The notes under the pieces were generated by a model. The model worked only from the letters and a program-made list of their open reading frames with translations. It ran no database searches and was not told the origin of the DNA. Source: Methanimicrococcus sp034006575 (lineage in GTDB: Archaea; Halobacteriota; Methanosarcinia; Methanosarcinales; Methanosarcinaceae). Taken from it: a DNA stretch of 15,500 nucleotides. Shown here piece after piece: positions 1 through 7,401 of the stretch; position 1 is the stretch's first letter; every line of letters begins with the position of its first letter. Location of the stretch: assembly GCA_034006575.1 (NCBI GenBank), contig JAVESN010000039.1:1-15500 (forward strand). Reading direction: 5' to 3'. The translations under genes and the position numbers were made by a program.

Positions 1-33
1 ATCTTTCATTTATCTTTCATTTATCTTTCATTT
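1..33. repeat. 11-nt tandem repeat, three copies
   Basis: The unit ATCTTTCATTT is repeated three times exactly. It may extend left of the window. It is pyrimidine-rich and lies just upstream of the TATA-like element of the first gene. No function can be read from it. Confidence 0.8.
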
Positions 34-39
34 TATATT
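32..39 (+). promoter_or_regulatory. Possible TATA box of the Imm5-like gene
   Basis: TTTATATT is centred about 25 nt upstream of the AGGTG ribosome-binding site, so transcription would start at roughly 58-61 with a very short leader. That is tight for a leader that must carry the ribosome-binding site, so this is a weak call. Confidence 0.3.
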
Positions 40-70
40 CCCTTTTCACTCTTCGTTTCAGGTGTTAATT

Positions 71-535
71 ATGAATTCCATTGACTCTCTCATTTCAAAC
101 TTAGATCAAAAAACAAAAACGACATGGGCTTTGGATTGCGCCGAACATGTGTTGCCGCTTTTTGAAGAACTTTATCCCGACGATTCTCGTTTAAGAGAAG
201 CCGTTTTTGTCGGAAGAGCTTGGGTTTTAGGAAACGCCGGTTTTTCCGAAATCCAAAAAGCAACGGTTGCCGCGCACAATGTTGCGCGGGATATTATTCT
301 GACGGATTTCAGCAGCAGAGGGTGGGACCCGGTTTCGGAAGGCTCCGGTTTGGAAGGCGCCGCCTGCGCCGTTGCGCGCGCGGTCGGACAAGCGGTCGCG
401 GCGGCCGATAAAGAAGCGCACACTTTGTCAGCGGCTTCTTATGCCGTCAAAGCGGTCTTTTTTAAAACGGAATCCGACGCGGCCGTCAAAGAAGAGCGGG
501 AGTGGCAAAGGAATCAATTGAAAAAATATGTTTAA
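71..535 (+). CDS. Imm5-like putative immunity protein
   Basis: A 154-residue protein, recognised as the family NCBI calls putative immunity protein (Imm5-like domain). Visible family features are the N-terminal WALDCAEHVLPLFE block, the YPDD...RAW segment, the alanine-rich helices with AHNVARD and ARAVGQAVAAADKEAH, and the C-terminal ERxWQRNQL tail. It is predicted to be cytoplasmic and alpha-helical, with no signal peptide or membrane segment. ATG at 71 is chosen over GTG at 62 because AGGTG at 60-64 sits 6 nt upstream of 71, the register used by other genes here. Related domains were named from polymorphic-toxin loci, but no toxin gene is visible here, so an immunity role is only by family name. 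The middle of the gene (about 350-410) is much richer in G+C than its surroundings, which could reflect transfer. The family assignment is from memory of the motif pattern. Confidence 0.8.
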   Translation: MNSIDSLISNLDQKTKTTWALDCAEHVLPLFEELYPDDSRLREAVFVGRAWVLGNAGFSEIQKATVAAHNVARDIILTDFSSRGWDPVSEGSGLEGAACAVARAVGQAVAAADKEAHTLSAASYAVKAVFFKTESDAAVKEEREWQRNQLKKYV

Positions 536-551
536 ATTTTTTAATTTAATT

Positions 552-681
552 TATAATATATATTTCATAATCATAATATAAATTTTATGATTATAATATA
601 TATTTTACAATAATAATGTAAATTTTATAATCATAATATGAATTTCATAATCATAACATGAAAATCACAATATGAAAAAGT
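552..681. repeat. AT-rich imperfect 20-nt tandem repeat
   Basis: About six degenerate units of roughly 20 nt built on the theme TTCATAATCATAATATAAAT lie just after the stop codon of the Imm5-like gene. Units are themselves near-palindromic; one reads TTTACA-7 nt-TGTAAA (603-621). It could act as a weak bidirectional terminator, or be nothing more than a decayed AT minisatellite. Confidence 0.6.
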
Positions 682-1080
682 GAGCCCGATTTCGATAATG
701 CAAGCGCGTTTAAACAGCAAGCAGCGACTTGATTTTTATAAAAATCACTGAAAATATAATATTTATTGATATTTTTGTAATCGAGGCAAAAAAGTGGTGT
801 TCTTTCTTTTTCCGGCGTATTCGTTTTGAACCGATACGGGTCGGTTTTGTTTATGAATCCGACTGCATTATTTTAAAAACATGGTAATTCCAAAAAATCG
901 TTTTTTTAATTAATCTTAAATTTGTGCAAGCTTTTGTGTCGCGCTCGTTCCAAAAATGTCGGTTCGCGCGCGTCTGCCGCTCGCTCCAAAAAAGACGGGA
1001 TTATCAACCGCCCCAAAAATTAAATCTCCGATAAACCGCCAAAATACAAAAATAAAAAAGAAAATCCTTAAAAAATATAA
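682..1080. other. Noncoding spacer between convergent genes, with inverted repeats
   Basis: No convincing gene is seen. It holds a reverse-orientation copy of the dispersed CGCTGTTT module (703-726), a perfect 18-bp palindrome (730-747), an AAAATAT/ATATTTT inverted repeat just after it, and a small hairpin AACCGA-6 nt-TCGGTT (829-846). A G+C-rich patch (about 936-1012) contains CGCGCGC. Since both flanking genes end here, promoters would not be expected. Confidence 0.6.
730..747. promoter_or_regulatory. Perfect 18-bp palindrome
   Basis: TGATTTTTATAAAAATCA is identical to its reverse complement. It contains a TATA-like core and could be a dimeric protein binding site, a terminator hairpin or a chance AT palindrome. 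Confidence 0.5.
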
Positions 1081-1106
1081 TAAAATCGCCAAAAACAGCG
1101 ATTTTA
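1081..1106 (-). terminator. Hairpin terminator of leuS
   Basis: A perfect 9-bp inverted repeat (TAAAATCGC at 1081-1089, GCGATTTTA at 1098-1106, 8-nt loop) starts 3 nt after the leuS stop. On the reverse strand it is followed by TTATATTTTTT. The layout resembles a factor-independent terminator. The loop side carries CGCTGTTTTTGGCG, close to the dispersed CGCTGTTT module. Confidence 0.65.
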
Positions 1107-1109
1107 TTT

Positions 1110-4100
1110 TTACTCGATATAAATTGCCGGTCTTGCCGGCTCGGCGAACCGTGATTTTTTTTCAGGATCGTATGCGCGTCCGGCGTCAATTTCATCCGCG
1201 TCAAATATTTCAACAAGGCAACAGAGTTCTTTTTCAAAGAACGGTTTGGCTTCTTCTAATATTTTCTTTTCGTCCAATTCGGCGTTTAAATAATTCAAAA
1301 CAACATCAATGGACGATCCGCGAATATCATTGGCGACTTTTTGAATATATTTTTGAGCTTCCTTTCCGCGGGAGCGAATCGTGGGTTCTGCCATGCTGCT
1401 TTGCATCAATTGCTTGATGTCGATATCGTTTCGAATGGCGTTTTTCATGATTTCGGCGTGTTCTTTGACTTCTTCTTGGACATAGTGTTTCATCGTATCA
1501 ATGGCCGTGGTGACGATTTCCTTATCTTTGGCAATTCCTCTTTGAATGTCTTTTGTCGGTACAAAAGAATCCGACGCCTTAACGATTTCAACCGCTTTTC
1601 TTAAAATCAAAATGCGCCATTCGTGCGTTGTGTAAAGGTAAACTTTTTGGGGCTTAATTTTTGCGACGCGAATAATTTCCTCCACATCTTCCAGCGTTTT
1701 AATGATTATATTTTCGGCCACTTCGGCCGCATCGTCAATCAAATCCGGATTTTTTACAGGATACGGAACAAAAGCAATCGATTCCGTATGTCCGATTCCG
1801 CTCCACACTTCTTCGCAAATATGCGGCGTAAACGGCGCCATCAATTTGGTCCACGTTTCGACGACTTCTATCAAACACTGTTGTCCGCCTCTTTTGTGAT
1901 ACCATTTGATGTCATTGTAAATCAAGAAGAACGCGTTTTGAATGGCGTGGCGCGTATGAATCGAATCAAAAGCAACGTTAATTTCCGCGACATAGCGCTG
2001 AATCCGGCTTTCAATCCATCGATCGATGTGTGTTTTATCGGCGTGATCCGGGATTTGACAACCGCTGCCGATGACTTGATTCGCGAAGTTGTAAAAACGC
2101 GCCAATTGCGTTTTGGAAGATTCAATCCCTTCTTTTCTCCAATCCGCATCCTGCGCTTGTTCGGCGGCCGAGAGAATATACATGCGCGTCACATCGGCGC
2201 CGTATGTGTCCACCGCTTCTTTTAAGGTCAAAATCGGGCCTTTGGATTTGCTCATTTTTTGCCCTTCAAGGGAGACGAATCCGTTAACGGCCATGGCTTT
2301 GGGCCATTTGCTTTCGTCAAACAAGGCTACGTGGTGGAACAAAAAGAACAACAAGTGATTCGGCACCAAATCTTTGCCCGAAGAACGAAGGTCGACCGGA
2401 TACCAATAATTGAATTCCGCTTTCATGCCGTCAATCGTTTTCGCATCCAATCCGCTTGAAGCGGCGGCGTCTTTGACATTTCCAATGTCCAAAAACAAAT
2501 AATCCAAAAGTGTCCGCGTCATCATTTCCGGCGTGAGCGTCCCGTCGTTAATGTAATTGGCAATCGTATAATAAGACATGTAAATCGTAGAGTCGCCCAA
2601 TGATTCGATTAACCATTTCGGGTCGCACGGCAGTTGTGTGCCAAGACCCTTTGTCCGGGCGCACGCTTTGTCTTTGAGCCAATCGATTTTGTTCTCAAAT
2701 TCCGTTCGGAATTCGGGCGGAATGATTTCCATTCGGCTCAGACATTTGTAAACTTTATCTTTCCACTCGGGGTTGGAATAATTTAAGAACCATTGCCCTT
2801 TGACCATATTGACAACGCACATGGTTCCGCAACGGCATTGGACGGGCTCGCTGAATTCATAAAAAGCGGTTCCGATACCTTGCGCGATAAAATCTTGCGT
2901 GAGGCGGTCTTTTATTTTTGAAACCGGAATTCCTTGATATTTTCCGGTAATCTCTTTGAGCGTTCCGCCGTGGAATTCTCTTCGATAAATGATTTTTGTC
3001 GCCTCTTCGGCTTTCGGGTCGTTTTGATCAACGACGCCGAGTTCTAAAACGACTTCCGCCGCCGGTATCTTTCCGTATTCGGGAACATCAATGACTTGAA
3101 TCGGTTTGATGTTTTGAATATCCTCTTTGGTGATGTCGTATTTGCTCAAATCCGAGTCGGCCAAGTCTCTCAACGCTAAATAGTCATAGGGCGCGTGAGC
3201 GGGAACGCTCATCACAACGCCGCTTCCGTTATTTCCGCGAACGAAAGGCGCCGGCAAAACGGGAATCGTTTTGTCGGTGGCCGGATTTTTCAGTTTGAGT
3301 CCGATTAAGTCATCGGCATTCAATTCTTCGACAAGCTCGACATGCCAATCGGTGTAGCGCAATTTTTCATGGGCTTCTTTGCTGACCACCCAATACTCTT
3401 CCAATTCGTCTTTTTCCATTTTCAATTTGACGTAATCGACTTTCGGATTGAGCCAAAGATTCGTTACGCCGTAAACTGTTTCGGGTCTCAGGGTGGCGCA
3501 GGGGAAAATCATATCTTTGAAGCGGAATTTAATCAGCGTGTATTCGACAAGCGTCGCGTCTTCTCCGCGCAGAATATCGTGATCTTCGACCGGATTTTTG
3601 TCATGCGGGCACCATTTGACAGGATGAGAGCCTTTGACGATTAATCCTTTGTCGTAGAGATTTTTGTATTGCCATTCGATGAATTTTTGAAACGCGGGAT
3701 CCATTGTCGTGAATTTGCGGCGCCAATCAATCGAGTATCCGATCATGTTCATGGCGGCTTCCGCTTCGACTTTGAAATAATCCACGATTTTTTCGGGCTC
3801 ATCCAATGTCGGATAAACCTCTTTGGGGATGCCGTGAAGTTCTGTGTAAACTTTTTCTGTGGTTTCATCTTTTTCGCGAATTAAATCGGCGAGGCCGACA
3901 ATCGGTGTTCCCGTGACGTGAAAGCCCATCGGGTAGAGCACATTATAGCCTTGCATTCTTTTGTAGCGCGCAATAACGTCGCCGATTGTAAAAGTGCGTG
4001 TGTGGCCGGCGTGTAAATTTCCGTTTAAGTACGGAAACGGGATGGTGATGAAATATTTTTCTTTGTCCGACTCGGGGCGGGCTTCAAAGATTTTTTCCTC

Positions 4101-4157
4101 TCTCCATTTTTTCTGCCATTTGGATTCGGTCTCGTGTATGTTATAATCCTCTTGCAT
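1110..4157 (-). CDS. leuS: Leucyl-tRNA synthetase, archaeal type
   Basis: A class I synthetase that charges tRNA-Leu with leucine using ATP in the cytoplasm; 1015 residues, at the long end for archaeal LeuRS. The HIGH motif is HAGH (residues 49-52) and KMSKS is intact (634-638). The CP1 editing domain shows the threonine-rich TLRPETVYG and the SVPAHAPYD segment. A CRCGTMC cluster lies ahead of the catalytic return strand. The long archaeal C-terminal region is complete, ending in AIYIE. ATG at 4157 is preferred over the upstream in-frame GTG at 4166 because GGTGA sits 5 nt before ATG and overlaps that GTG. The gene begins 39 nt after the thrC stop on the same strand, so the two are probably cotranscribed. 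A 9-bp hairpin follows the stop. No catalytic motif is missing. Confidence 0.97.
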   Translation of the reverse strand: MQEDYNIHETESKWQKKWREEKIFEARPESDKEKYFITIPFPYLNGNLHAGHTRTFTIGDVIARYKRMQGYNVLYPMGFHVTGTPIVGLADLIREKDETTEKVYTELHGIPKEVYPTLDEPEKIVDYFKVEAEAAMNMIGYSIDWRRKFTTMDPAFQKFIEWQYKNLYDKGLIVKGSHPVKWCPHDKNPVEDHDILRGEDATLVEYTLIKFRFKDMIFPCATLRPETVYGVTNLWLNPKVDYVKLKMEKDELEEYWVVSKEAHEKLRYTDWHVELVEELNADDLIGLKLKNPATDKTIPVLPAPFVRGNNGSGVVMSVPAHAPYDYLALRDLADSDLSKYDITKEDIQNIKPIQVIDVPEYGKIPAAEVVLELGVVDQNDPKAEEATKIIYRREFHGGTLKEITGKYQGIPVSKIKDRLTQDFIAQGIGTAFYEFSEPVQCRCGTMCVVNMVKGQWFLNYSNPEWKDKVYKCLSRMEIIPPEFRTEFENKIDWLKDKACARTKGLGTQLPCDPKWLIESLGDSTIYMSYYTIANYINDGTLTPEMMTRTLLDYLFLDIGNVKDAAASSGLDAKTIDGMKAEFNYWYPVDLRSSGKDLVPNHLLFFLFHHVALFDESKWPKAMAVNGFVSLEGQKMSKSKGPILTLKEAVDTYGADVTRMYILSAAEQAQDADWRKEGIESSKTQLARFYNFANQVIGSGCQIPDHADKTHIDRWIESRIQRYVAEINVAFDSIHTRHAIQNAFFLIYNDIKWYHKRGGQQCLIEVVETWTKLMAPFTPHICEEVWSGIGHTESIAFVPYPVKNPDLIDDAAEVAENIIIKTLEDVEEIIRVAKIKPQKVYLYTTHEWRILILRKAVEIVKASDSFVPTKDIQRGIAKDKEIVTTAIDTMKHYVQEEVKEHAEIMKNAIRNDIDIKQLMQSSMAEPTIRSRGKEAQKYIQKVANDIRGSSIDVVLNYLNAELDEKKILEEAKPFFEKELCCLVEIFDADEIDAGRAYDPEKKSRFAEPARPAIYIE

Positions 4158-4162
4158 TTCTT

Positions 4163-4167
4163 TCACC
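4163..4167 (-). promoter_or_regulatory. Shine-Dalgarno site of leuS
   Basis: GGTGA on the reverse strand is separated from ATG at 4157 by AAGAA. It decides the start and rules out the overlapping GTG at 4166. Confidence 0.7.
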
Positions 4168-4196
4168 GATTTAAATCAAATTCAGTCCAAACATTT

Positions 4197-5414
4197 TCAC
4201 TCAAAAACGGCTTTTCGGAGCGCTTCCAAATTCGCTTCAACCGTTATCGGCTCAACGCAGACGCTGATGACTTCTTCGGGGTCTTTGAGAAGGTGGCCGG
4301 TGGTGACACAGACGACGGTTTCTTCTTTTGAAATGAGTCCCGCGTCCACCAATTTCTTTAATCCGGCAACGGATGTCGCGCTGGCCGGCTCAACGCCGAT
4401 GCCTTCGAGTTGCGCCAAATCTTTTTGAGCTTGAATGAGTTCGTCGTCCGTGACGTATTCGGCCATTCCGCCGGATTCTTTAATCGCGATTAACGCTTTT
4501 CTGGCGTTGACCGGGTCTCCGATGCGAATGGCGGTCGCGATGGTTTCCGGATTCTTTTCGGGCGTGATGTCATCCGCGCCGGCTTTGTAAGCTTTGACAA
4601 TCGGGCAGGCGCCTTCGGTTTGGATGCCCGTCATTTTCGGGCGTTTGTCCGTGATTCCGAGCGTTACGAATTCTTTAAATCCTTTGTTAATGGCGGTGAT
4701 GTTTCCGGCGTTTCCGACCGGCAAAATCACGCGGTCCGGAACTTTAAAGCCGAGCTGGTCCACGATTTCAAAAGCGATTGTTTTTTGTCCTTCCAATCGG
4801 TAGGGGTTGACGGAGTTGAGCAGGTAAATCGGTTCCTGCTCGCAAAGTTCTCGAACGAGCGCGAGCGCGTCGTCGAAATTTCCTTGAATCATGATGACTT
4901 TTGCGCCGTGCATGAGCGCTTGTCCGATTTTGCCGAGCGCCACTTTTCCTGCCGGGAGCAAAACAACGGACGGAATGCCGGCTTTTGCGCCGTAAATGGC
5001 AAGCGCCGCGGATGTGTTTCCGGTAGACGCGCAGGCAACCGTTTTCATGCCGAGCTCGATTGCTTTTGAGACGCCGACGGTCATGCCGCGGTCTTTAAAA
5101 GAGCCGGTCGGATTCATGCCCTCATGTTTGACATAGAGTTCTTTGACGCCGATTTTTTCGGCCAATCGGTCGCATTTGTAAAGCGGGGTTCCGCCTTCGC
5201 GAATGCTGACCGGTTCGATGTCGACCGGAAGCAAATCCTTATACTTCCAAACGGACGGTGTTTCCGTTTTGAGTTTGTTCATATCCATATTTTTCTTGAT
5301 TTCATTGTAATCATAAATGACATCAAGCAAACCGTTACACTTGCGGCAAGTGTAAATAATTTCGGTTTTGTCAAATTCGGCATCGCATTCGATGCATTTC
5401 AAGTGATATTCCAT
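4197..5414 (-). CDS. thrC: Threonine synthase
   Basis: A PLP enzyme converting O-phosphohomoserine to threonine, the last step of threonine synthesis; 405 residues, typical for the archaeal form. An N-terminal zinc ribbon is visible (Cys7, Cys10, Cys23, Cys26). The PLP lysine lies in GSFKDRG (Lys107), and STGNT (130-134) and PVGNAGN are the expected cofactor phosphate and substrate loops. ATG at 5414 has GGAG 9 nt upstream, in the same register as the GGAG site of the S6e gene. It is the first gene of a probable thrC-leuS transcript with a good TATA box about 60 nt upstream. A related PLP enzyme such as cysteate synthase is an alternative in methanogens, but the zinc ribbon and overall pattern fit threonine synthase best. 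Confidence 0.9.
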   Translation of the reverse strand: MEYHLKCIECDAEFDKTEIIYTCRKCNGLLDVIYDYNEIKKNMDMNKLKTETPSVWKYKDLLPVDIEPVSIREGGTPLYKCDRLAEKIGVKELYVKHEGMNPTGSFKDRGMTVGVSKAIELGMKTVACASTGNTSAALAIYGAKAGIPSVVLLPAGKVALGKIGQALMHGAKVIMIQGNFDDALALVRELCEQEPIYLLNSVNPYRLEGQKTIAFEIVDQLGFKVPDRVILPVGNAGNITAINKGFKEFVTLGITDKRPKMTGIQTEGACPIVKAYKAGADDITPEKNPETIATAIRIGDPVNARKALIAIKESGGMAEYVTDDELIQAQKDLAQLEGIGVEPASATSVAGLKKLVDAGLISKEETVVCVTTGHLLKDPEEVISVCVEPITVEANLEALRKAVFE

Positions 5415-5472
5415 GTTTTAAAGCTCCGGATATTCCAATAAAGAATTTAAAATGAGACGTAAATGATTTTTG

Positions 5473-5482
5473 TTTATATAAA
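5473..5482 (-). promoter_or_regulatory. TATA box of the thrC-leuS operon
   Basis: TTTATATAAA, itself palindromic, would place the transcription start near 5450 and give a leader of about 36 nt to the thrC ATG. It matches the archaeal TTTATATA consensus well. Confidence 0.6.
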
Positions 5483-5922
5483 TTATCCATGAATTTTCTA
5501 TAAATGGGGCTTTAAAATCATTTAATGGATTATTAATGTTGTGTTATTCTGTTCCAATAAAACACCTTTTCTATTTTCTAACACTGCCTTTTCCACGAAT
5601 AAGATTTATAAATGATGAGGCGTTTTATGACTTCTACACGACGACGGAATTATACTTTCTAATTATTGCTCAAATCGGGCAAAAACAATATTGACATATC
5701 TTTTATCCGATTTCGGTTCGGATTTCAAGTTATTTTAATATTCTTTATTGTTTTTTCGATGGCATTTGGGCGTATTTTTACAACTTTATGATTTATCTTT
5801 TATTGAATATTTTATTCATATTCAAAGAAATTTATTTCAAATCGGTATTTTAAATATATTTATTTATTTATTTATTTATTATGCAAAAAAGAGTCAATTT
5901 AAAACATTTTAAAAATATTATT
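5483..5922. other. AT-rich divergent intergenic region
   Basis: The long spacer between the divergent thrC and S6e genes holds no convincing gene. It contains a TTTATAAA element (about 5605-5612) followed by ATGATGA, and a 16-codon open frame from 5612 that lacks a ribosome-binding site. Otherwise it is AT-rich DNA with a TTTA tetranucleotide run. None of the dispersed G+C-containing modules found in other spacers occur here. Confidence 0.6.
5858..5880. repeat. TTTA tetranucleotide run
   Basis: About six consecutive copies of TTTA lie upstream of the S6e gene. A run of this kind could vary in length by slippage. Confidence 0.75.
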
Positions 5923-5924
5923 TA

Positions 5925-5932
5925 TTTATATG
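5925..5932 (+). promoter_or_regulatory. Likely TATA box of the S6e gene
   Basis: TTTATATG would place the start of transcription near 5954 and give a leader of about 28 nt containing the AGGAG site. Several other AT-rich elements nearby could also serve. Confidence 0.4.
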
Positions 5933-5981
5933 TCTATTTATTTTTTATTTATTCGTTTATTATTTACAGGAGTTATAAAAT

Positions 5982-6410
5982 ATGGCAATGAAAATCGTTC
6001 TTGCGGACCCGAAAGCGGGTAAAACATACAACATTGAATTGGACGCGACCAAAGAAAAAGAAATGTACGGCAAAACAATCGGTATGGAAATCGACGCCGG
6101 CTTTGTCGGTCTTCCCGGATACACCATGAAAATCACAGGCGGCAGCGATAAAAGCGGTTTTGTCATGAAAGGCGACCTCCCCGGACCCGCAAGAAGAAGA
6201 ATCCTCGGCGCAACCGGTGTCGGTTTCGCTCCGAAAATCCCCGGCCAAAGAAGAAGAAAATTCATCCGCGGCAACGAAATTTCCGTTGACACATCCCAAA
6301 TCAACGCCAAAGTCACCGTCTACGGCGACAAAACCCTTCCCAAATTACTCGGCCTCGAACCCGAAGAAGAACCCGCCGCAGAAGAAGCAACCGAAGTTGC
6401 GGAAGAGTAA
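5982..6410 (+). CDS. rps6e: 30S ribosomal protein S6e
   Basis: A 142-residue small-subunit ribosomal protein found in archaea and eukaryotes, where it binds the body of the small subunit. Family features are the N-terminal KIVLADPKAGKTY strand, GKTIGMEIDAGFVGLPGY, the TGGSDKSGFVMKGDLPG block and the basic RRRILG...GQRRRKFIRGN segment. The last 18 or so residues form an acidic tail rich in Glu and Ala. ATG at 5982 is supported by AGGAG (5968-5972) with a 9-nt spacer; ATG at 5988 is too far away. The gene stands alone, divergent from thrC and followed by a T-rich tract. Codon choice is more G+C-rich and regular than the flanking DNA, as expected for a highly expressed gene. Confidence 0.96.
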   Translation: MAMKIVLADPKAGKTYNIELDATKEKEMYGKTIGMEIDAGFVGLPGYTMKITGGSDKSGFVMKGDLPGPARRRILGATGVGFAPKIPGQRRRKFIRGNEISVDTSQINAKVTVYGDKTLPKLLGLEPEEEPAAEEATEVAEE

Positions 6411-6414
6411 TCCC

Positions 6415-6516
6415 TCTTCTTTTTTTTATTTTTTTGTTTTCGTTTTTCATTTTGTTTTTGTTTTTGTTTTTGTTTTGTTTCATTTTTTTATTTTTATTTT
6501 TGTTTTGTTTTAGATT
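6415..6516 (+). terminator. T-rich termination tract after S6e
   Basis: Repeated T runs of 5-8 nt interrupted by single G, C or A residues follow the stop codon by a few nucleotides, with no stable hairpin before them. This is the usual archaeal poly-U type of transcript end. Confidence 0.55.
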
Positions 6517-6550
6517 TAATTTTTTAATTTCATTTATTTAAAACGTCTTC

Positions 6551-6648
6551 CAAAATCCCAAATACGACCGCTAATTTTCGATTTTTTTTGTGAGCGAAGC
6601 GAGCAAATAAAATCGGAAATTTGCGGAGTCAACCACAAAATATCAAAT
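6551..6648. repeat. Dispersed hairpin repeat, copy 1
   Basis: Shared elements are CAAAATCCCAAAT, GACCGCTAATTTTCG, a hairpin with arms CGATTTT (6579-6585) and AAAATCG (6609-6615), a GAGCGAAGCGAGC loop and GGAAATTTGCGGA. Related copies lie at 12569, 13107 and 14996, all in this orientation. Confidence 0.75.
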
Positions 6649-6671
6649 AAAAAATCACTGTTTTCATTAGC

Positions 6672-6704
6672 GTTCAAAACAATCGGAAATTTACGGATTC
6701 GGAT
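6672..6704. repeat. Partial copy of the dispersed hairpin repeat
   Basis: AATCGGAAATTTACGGATTC repeats the right arm and tail of the hairpin module about 70 bp after copy 1, without a left arm. The full copies have GGAAATTTGCGGA at this place. Confidence 0.6.
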
Positions 6705-6821
6705 CAAAAGATATCAAATTAAAATTGCAGCTGTATTTCATTTAATATTTCCAATTTCAATTAAAAAATATCAATAAAAAGGCGACCGCTTTTTCATTTT
6801 AATATTTTAAAAAATAAAACA

Positions 6822-6846
6822 TGTTTTTCGCTGTTTACGCGCGCGT
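6822..6846. repeat. CGCTGTTT module
   Basis: GTTTTTCGCTGTTTACGCGC followed by GCG. Other copies are near 703 (reverse), 7286, 12705, 13249 and 14875, with a weaker match near 15107. Confidence 0.6.
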
Positions 6847-6913
6847 GTTTTTGTCGCGCCTGCCTTTTTTTTGAGTTTAAAATTGTATATCGGGTTTATT
6901 GTGGCGGTTTTTG

Positions 6914-7142
6914 TTTTCCGATTGGTTGGCTGTCAGCGTTTTCCGGTTGGTTAGCTGTCCGCGTTGCCGGTTGGTTAGCTGTCCGCGTTGCCGGTCGGTT
7001 AGCTGTCCGCGTTGCCGGTCGGTTAACTGTCCGCGTTGCCGGTCGGTTAACTGTCCGCGTTGCCGGTTGGTTAGATGTCAACGTTTTCCGGTGGTTAGCT
7101 GTCAGCGTTTGCCATATGGTTAGCGTTAGCGTTTGTCACTTG
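6914..7142. repeat. 24-nt minisatellite array 1
   Basis: Nine contiguous units of 24-25 nt plus a partial one, with core GGTTAGCTGTCCGCG. Units 3-6 (6964-7059) differ from each other by only one or two bases; the outer units are more diverged. The last units change to GGTTAGCGTTAGCGTTTG followed by CACTTG, which matches the unit of the array at 15176-15500. There are no spacers, so it is not CRISPR. Units of 25 nt break the reading frame, so it is unlikely to be translated. Confidence 0.9.
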
Positions 7143-7165
7143 CATCTACTATTTTTAAATACAGC

Positions 7166-7182
7166 CGTTCGCTTCGCGAACG
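7166..7182. repeat. Tight cruciform CGTTCGC-TTC-GCGAACG
   Basis: A perfect 7-bp G+C-rich stem with a 3-nt loop. The arms are the same as the outer arms of the nested hairpins at 12873-12916 and 13414-13457, but without their inner hairpin. Confidence 0.75.
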
Positions 7183-7285
7183 TGGGCACGGATACCACCG
7201 TTTGCGTTTCGCCTGTTGCGACGCTCTCAAAAAATATCACTAAACTGCCGTCGTTTTTCAGAAAAAAACATAAAAATCCGAACCA

Positions 7286-7310
7286 CGTTTTTGCTGTTTA
7301 ACGCGCGCGA
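7286..7310. repeat. CGCTGTTT module, variant
   Basis: CGTTTTTGCTGTTTAACGCG followed by CGCG. It is closest to the reverse-orientation copy near 703-726, which also has GCTGTTTAA before the CGCGC stretch. Confidence 0.55.
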
Positions 7311-7380
7311 TTCCGCGAAAAATGACGCCCCATTTTTTAAAAACGAAAAAATAATTAAACAAAAAATTAAAAAAGTAAAA

Positions 7381-7401
7381 AACGGAAAAATATTTTCCGT
7401 T
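7381..7401 (-). terminator. Hairpin terminator of the coiled-coil operon
   Basis: A perfect 9-bp inverted repeat, AACGGAAAA/TTTTCCGTT with a 3-nt loop, overlaps the stop codon at 7400-7402. On the reverse strand it is followed directly by TTTTACTTTTTTAATTTTTT. This has the form of a bacterial-type intrinsic terminator. Confidence 0.7.

Noticed and set aside
956..1417. Forward open frame of 153 codons overlapping the 3' end of leuS
   Set aside because: It runs antisense into the conserved LeuRS C-terminus and has no ribosome-binding site.
5612..5662. ATGATGA (C-box-like) and a 16-codon open frame in the thrC/S6e spacer
   Set aside because: No D box (CTGA) follows at a suitable distance, so a C/D RNA is not supported. 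The open frame has no ribosome-binding site and starts at the end of a TATA-like element.
6896..7123. Open frames on both strands of the 24-nt array encoding 8-residue repeats
   Set aside because: Any period divisible by three gives open repeat frames. The reverse frame would start at TTG inside the array, there is no ribosome-binding site, and 25-nt units shift the frame.
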